From NCBI GenBank assembly GCA_900553355.1, contig USDK01000062.1:1-15407 (forward strand): a stretch of 15,407 nt of DNA, given 5' to 3'. The stretch is from an uncultured Lachnospiraceae bacterium. GTDB taxonomy: Bacteria; Bacillota; Clostridia; Lachnospirales; Lachnospiraceae. The notes beneath the pieces were generated by a model, which was given only the letters and a program-made list of their open reading frames with translations, had not been told where the DNA came from and searched no databases. This document shows positions 12,659 to 15,407 of the stretch, piece after piece (position 1 is the first letter of the stretch; every line of letters starts with the position of its first letter). A program made the position numbers and the translations under genes.

Positions 12659-12678
12659 CGAGTCCAATAAAACGGACT
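12653..12678 (-). terminator. Weak terminator of the MerR-family gene
   Basis: On the minus strand AGTCC (12678-12674) pairs with GGACT (12665-12661) across an 8-base A/T loop, or 6 bp with one wobble. Five T residues follow (12657-12653). It sits about 40 bases past the MerR stop. The short stem makes it a modest intrinsic terminator. Confidence 0.4.
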
Positions 12679-12713
12679 TCCACGTCCTCTATCCGCTTAT
12701 TATTTGTAAAATC

Positions 12714-13517
12714 TTATTTCCCCCTCACCGGGAAATACACCTCCGTCTCCCAGTCCTCCGGGGAAAGGGTGTCGAACTGTGTCCTGATATAGAGCTCAAA
12801 GGGCTCCCCCGCCATCTCATATCCATTCTCAATGATCCAGGAGACCACTGCGCCGTAGGCCTCCGAGAGGGTGGAGTAGCTGCCTCTGTGGAGCGTCATG
12901 GCGCACAGGCAGGGCTCCATCACCTCATCCGCCTTGTCCTTCTCCTTGATCCCGATAAAGAGCTCAATGTCCGAGGACTCCCGGTCAAACTCCTTATCGT
13001 AATACCTGGCCCCGTTCATTCCGGTGGGGGTCACCCGCTCCTTTGGCACCCGCTCAAAGAGGGGGCTGTAGTACTTTCCGAATTCATCCACGCCCATCAC
13101 GGCCCGGTTTGTCAGCACATTCATGGCCGGCGAATTCTTTACTTCAACCTTGTAGCCTTTCTGGTATGTCATCATGTCACCTGTCCTTTCAAATACAGAA
13201 ATATGTGTCTGGAGCTCGTTCAGGATGAGGGCCCTCTCCTGCTGCTCCCACTTGATCTTTTCTTTCTGCTGCCGCAGCATGGTCAAAATCTCTCTGTCCT
13301 CCGAAAGGGTGAGCAGCTTCTGTATCTCCTCCAGCGAAAACCCGTAGCGCTTCAGGCGCTGGATATAGTTCATGACATCGATCTGCTCCGCCTCATAGTA
13401 GCGGTACCCTGTCAGGGCGTCCACCTTTGCAGGTGCCAGGAGCCCGATCCTGTCATAGTGGTGCAGCGTCTTGACGCTCACCTGGCATATTCTTGAAAAT
13501 TCACCAATCTGAAGCAT
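12714..13517 (-). CDS. MerR-family regulator with GyrI-like effector domain
   Basis: The 267-residue protein starts with a MerR winged-helix domain (about 1-70; LQIGEFSRICQVSVKTLHHYD, then GYRYY at 37-41). A dimerisation helix follows (about 75-112), then a GyrI-like/Rob-type effector-binding domain (about 120-264; GSYSTLSEAYGAVVSWI, and E241 in the ELYI strand where such domains contact cationic ligands). This is the BmrR/TipA-like architecture of regulators that sense drugs or other small molecules. The longest frame adds 25 codons, but those cover its promoter; AGGGG 8 bases before the ATG at 13517 sets the start. It lies behind a membrane protein and a permease on the same strand and probably controls them or itself. 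Base composition is more G+C-rich than the region to its left. Confidence 0.93.
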   Translation of the reverse strand: MLQIGEFSRICQVSVKTLHHYDRIGLLAPAKVDALTGYRYYEAEQIDVMNYIQRLKRYGFSLEEIQKLLTLSEDREILTMLRQQKEKIKWEQQERALILNELQTHISVFERTGDMMTYQKGYKVEVKNSPAMNVLTNRAVMGVDEFGKYYSPLFERVPKERVTPTGMNGARYYDKEFDRESSDIELFIGIKEKDKADEVMEPCLCAMTLHRGSYSTLSEAYGAVVSWIIENGYEMAGEPFELYIRTQFDTLSPEDWETEVYFPVRGK

Positions 13518-13561
13518 ATTCTCTTCCCCTTTCCGCAGCTTTGTGATCCGGATCTGATACC

Positions 13562-13592
13562 AGTGTAGGCCCTGCCCCAGGAGGAGGGTCAA
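13562..13592 (-). promoter_or_regulatory. MerR-type promoter with 19-base spacer and dyad
   Basis: On the minus strand TTGACC (13592-13587) and TACACT (13567-13562) are separated by exactly 19 bases instead of 17. MerR-family activators bind an inverted repeat in such an over-long spacer and twist it to allow transcription. The spacer here carries an imperfect dyad, CCCT...AGGG. It is 45 bases upstream of the MerR gene, so autoactivation upon ligand binding is the natural reading. Confidence 0.75.
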
Positions 13593-13627
13593 TCCCTTTT
13601 TGCAAATTTCCTTTTATTTTTAGCAGA

Positions 13628-14230
13628 TCACATCACAGCTCCCCGAAGCCGCCTCTCAAAGGCAGCTGCCAGCTCCCCCTCGTTCTCATATCCGCTCACC
13701 AGCAGGTAGCTCCTCTTCCCCTGCTTTTTATTGGGGTATTCCACCAGGCATCGCACCCGCAGGCCGTCTCCTGCAGGCCGTATCTTCTCTACAGACAGGA
13801 TCTGGGTCTCCACACCTGTGAGGCTGGGGCTCTGGCGCAGATACCGTTCCAGGATGTGATTTTTCTTCATATTGGTCTTTGCCTTCTGCATCTGAAAGAG
13901 CATCTGGATAAACCCGGGCAGGCCCCTCTGGTATCCCACAAATTTCCGGATATCCACTGCAAAGAGTCTTCCCTCATCGTCCTGGCAGAAGACCGTGCAG
14001 TATTGATGAACCTTCCTCCCGATCTGCCTTGCGAAAAACAGCGCCAGGGCCACCCCGCCCAGACAGGCCGCCATGGACACCTCCGCCACAGGCCAGTCCA
14101 GGATCAGGGCAAGCAGGACGATGCCGCAGGGCAGGGCGATGACGGCAGCCACCAGCCCCACCAGGGACAGTGTGATTTTTGCCGCAAAATGATCCCTCTC
14201 CCCCGCCTGCTCTTCCATCCAAATCCTCAT
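13628..14230 (-). CDS. Two-span membrane protein, unknown function
   Basis: I do not recognise this 200-residue protein. Two hydrophobic segments (about 19-44 and 48-69) form an N-terminal hairpin, followed by a soluble domain of about 130 residues with no known motif. The soluble part is basic in its first half and ends in RRLRGAVM. The longest frame begins with TTG two codons earlier, but AAGGAG (14239-14244) is 8 bases from the ATG at 14230, which is chosen. It starts 17 bases after the permease stop codon, so it is probably translated from the same message and may be an accessory subunit of the transporter or unrelated cargo. Composition is G+C-rich like the permease and MerR gene. Confidence 0.75.
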   Translation of the reverse strand: MRIWMEEQAGERDHFAAKITLSLVGLVAAVIALPCGIVLLALILDWPVAEVSMAACLGGVALALFFARQIGRKVHQYCTVFCQDDEGRLFAVDIRKFVGYQRGLPGFIQMLFQMQKAKTNMKKNHILERYLRQSPSLTGVETQILSVEKIRPAGDGLRVRCLVEYPNKKQGKRSYLLVSGYENEGELAAAFERRLRGAVM

Positions 14231-14247
14231 AACCAATACTCCTTTCT

Positions 14248-15354
14248 CTACTCCACAGCCCGTATCCGCTCCACAATGCTGCCGCCCCGTATCAGGGCCC
14301 GGCCACAGGCCAGGGGCACCATCACACAGATGAGGACCGCAAAGACGACCATGCCGGCCACGGGCCAGAGAGGCACATAGAAATCTGCTCCCATATAGTT
14401 CATAGACTGATAAATTACGTAGGTGACCCCAAGTCCCAGTGTGCCCACGAGAAGGAGGGAGCCCGCCGCCACCAGAAGCCCTTCCATGACCAGCATCCGC
14501 CTCATCTGCCGGTCCGTCATGCCGATACTCTCCAGGGCCGCCAGCTCTCTCTTCCGGCTCTGGATATTGCCAATTACTGTATTGACGTAGTTGAGGATGC
14601 CGATGAAGGCCAGGACGGCCGCCACGCCGATGCCCACCTCCATCATATTCCCCTGGGCGCTCTTGACAGTTTCCGCCTCGCGGATCCTGGACGTATAGGA
14701 AAAGTCCTTTAAGTCCGGGCTCTCGTCCATGAGAGACAGAACTGCGCTCTCCGTCTCTTCGTCGTAGCTCTCCTTATACTGCACCGCCGCCTTGGACACG
14801 TAGCAGTGGTCTGTAAACTCCCGCACCGCCTGCTCGCTCACAATGACCACGGGCGGGCAGCCCAGCATGGGGCCGGTAAAATAGCTCTCATCCGTCAGGC
14901 CGACGATCTCAAAGCTGTGGGTGTTTCCAAGGGCATCCTCGTTCAGGACAGCGTCCGCCTCCCCGGCAAGGCCCTCCACTGGGTATTCCCCGCAGGTTAC
15001 CTTCCTTCCTTTCACATCCTCATTGGTGAGTTCCAGACTGTTCCGGTACAGAACGCAGGTCTTTCCTGCCAGGAAATCCTCCTTGTCAAGTTCTGCGTCC
15101 ACAAAGTCCGTCAGATAGTCAAAGTCCGACTCCGTGATGCCCACCAGGAAAGAGCCGAAGTTTTCCGGGTGGTCCTTGTACTCCTGCAGGTCATCCTCGT
15201 AGGGTATATACATCCACATGTCGTAGAACTCGCGCATCCACATGTCTGCAAAATCCGGCTCCCAGGGCACTGTAATCTGCCCGTATATGAGCGGATAGAC
15301 CTGCGACACTCCGCTGACATCCTCCAGGCTTCTGAGAAAATCTTCTGTCAGCAT
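14248..15354 (-). CDS. FtsX-like ABC transporter permease, C-terminal part, 5' end broken or missing
   Basis: The visible 368 residues end in an FtsX-type permease domain: spans at about 238-263, 288-316 and 328-352, with the cytoplasmic loop RKRELAALESIGMTDRQMRR (267-286) that contacts the ATPase in MacB/FtsX systems. Residues 1-235 are an acidic extracytoplasmic domain. A complete member would begin with a cytoplasmic segment and a first span, which are absent. No ribosome binding site precedes the ATG at 15354, and an in-frame TAA lies at 15385-15387. The next frame instead reads SLNLYESPLSAY directly up to this point, so the gene probably continues beyond the window with a one-base frameshift near 15354. 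The partner ATPase is not in the window. Substrate unknown; with a MerR sensor nearby, peptide or drug export is a guess. Confidence 0.8.
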   Translation of the reverse strand: MLTEDFLRSLEDVSGVSQVYPLIYGQITVPWEPDFADMWMREFYDMWMYIPYEDDLQEYKDHPENFGSFLVGITESDFDYLTDFVDAELDKEDFLAGKTCVLYRNSLELTNEDVKGRKVTCGEYPVEGLAGEADAVLNEDALGNTHSFEIVGLTDESYFTGPMLGCPPVVIVSEQAVREFTDHCYVSKAAVQYKESYDEETESAVLSLMDESPDLKDFSYTSRIREAETVKSAQGNMMEVGIGVAAVLAFIGILNYVNTVIGNIQSRKRELAALESIGMTDRQMRRMLVMEGLLVAAGSLLLVGTLGLGVTYVIYQSMNYMGADFYVPLWPVAGMVVFAVLICVMVPLACGRALIRGGSIVERIRAVE

Positions 15355-15407
15355 GATATGCAGATAGGGGAGATTCGTACAGATTTAAAGACTGACTTCC
15401 GGATAGC

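Noticed and set aside
12201..13496. Long plus-strand open frame of 431 codons
   Set aside because: It is antisense to the HIRAN and MerR genes, both with clear domains and ribosome binding sites. Its translation resembles no protein family, so it is a shadow of G+C-rich coding sequence.
1..15407. CRISPR array, tRNA, rRNA or insertion sequence
   Set aside because: I saw no regularly spaced direct repeats, no tRNA-like CCA-stem patterns, no rRNA sequence and no transposase or paired terminal repeats.

Overview
The window looks like a chromosomal segment of a Gram-positive Firmicute, most likely a gut Lachnospiraceae-type clostridium. This rests on the Firmicute-type insertion in S12, strong AGGAGG ribosome binding sites, a rubredoxin, and a GH3 enzyme with swapped domain order of the kind described in Ruminococcus and Butyrivibrio. 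Family-level placement is inference. Every gene except the rubredoxin gene lies on the minus strand.

Region 1 (1-1970) is housekeeping. The start of rpsG and all of rpsL form the head of a ribosomal operon with its own promoter. Behind them are the L25/Ctc gene with promoter and terminator, and a small single-span membrane protein. Region 2 (2041-7527) holds a PIN-PhoH ATPase, cysteine synthase with a notable leader, a CorA-type metal channel, and polyphosphate kinase 1. The last two are probably co-transcribed (ppk then corA). Region 3 (7627-8488) holds a GNAT acetyltransferase remnant, an alkyltransferase-like protein without the catalytic cysteine, and a 53-residue rubredoxin read from an overlapping divergent promoter.

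Region 4 (8500-12098) is a three-gene run: a small Cys-x-x-Cys protein, an AlkZ-related protein, and a GH3 beta-glucosidase whose catalytic domain is C-terminal. The leader of this run contains a decayed peptide deformylase start. Region 5 (12213-15407) holds a HIRAN-domain protein and then a visibly more G+C-rich block: a MerR regulator with a characteristic 19-base promoter spacer, a two-span membrane protein, and an FtsX-type permease whose reading frame is broken or incomplete near the window edge. This block reads as part of an acquired, inducible ABC-transporter module whose ATPase would lie outside the window.

I found no CRISPR array, rRNA, tRNA, insertion sequence or clearly new multi-gene defence system. 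The best leads are the cysK leader structure, the conserved-looking trio ending in the GH3 enzyme, the three gene remnants or broken frames, and the MerR/permease block. Several start codons were moved inward from the longest open frame because a Shine-Dalgarno site or promoter lies inside the extension.
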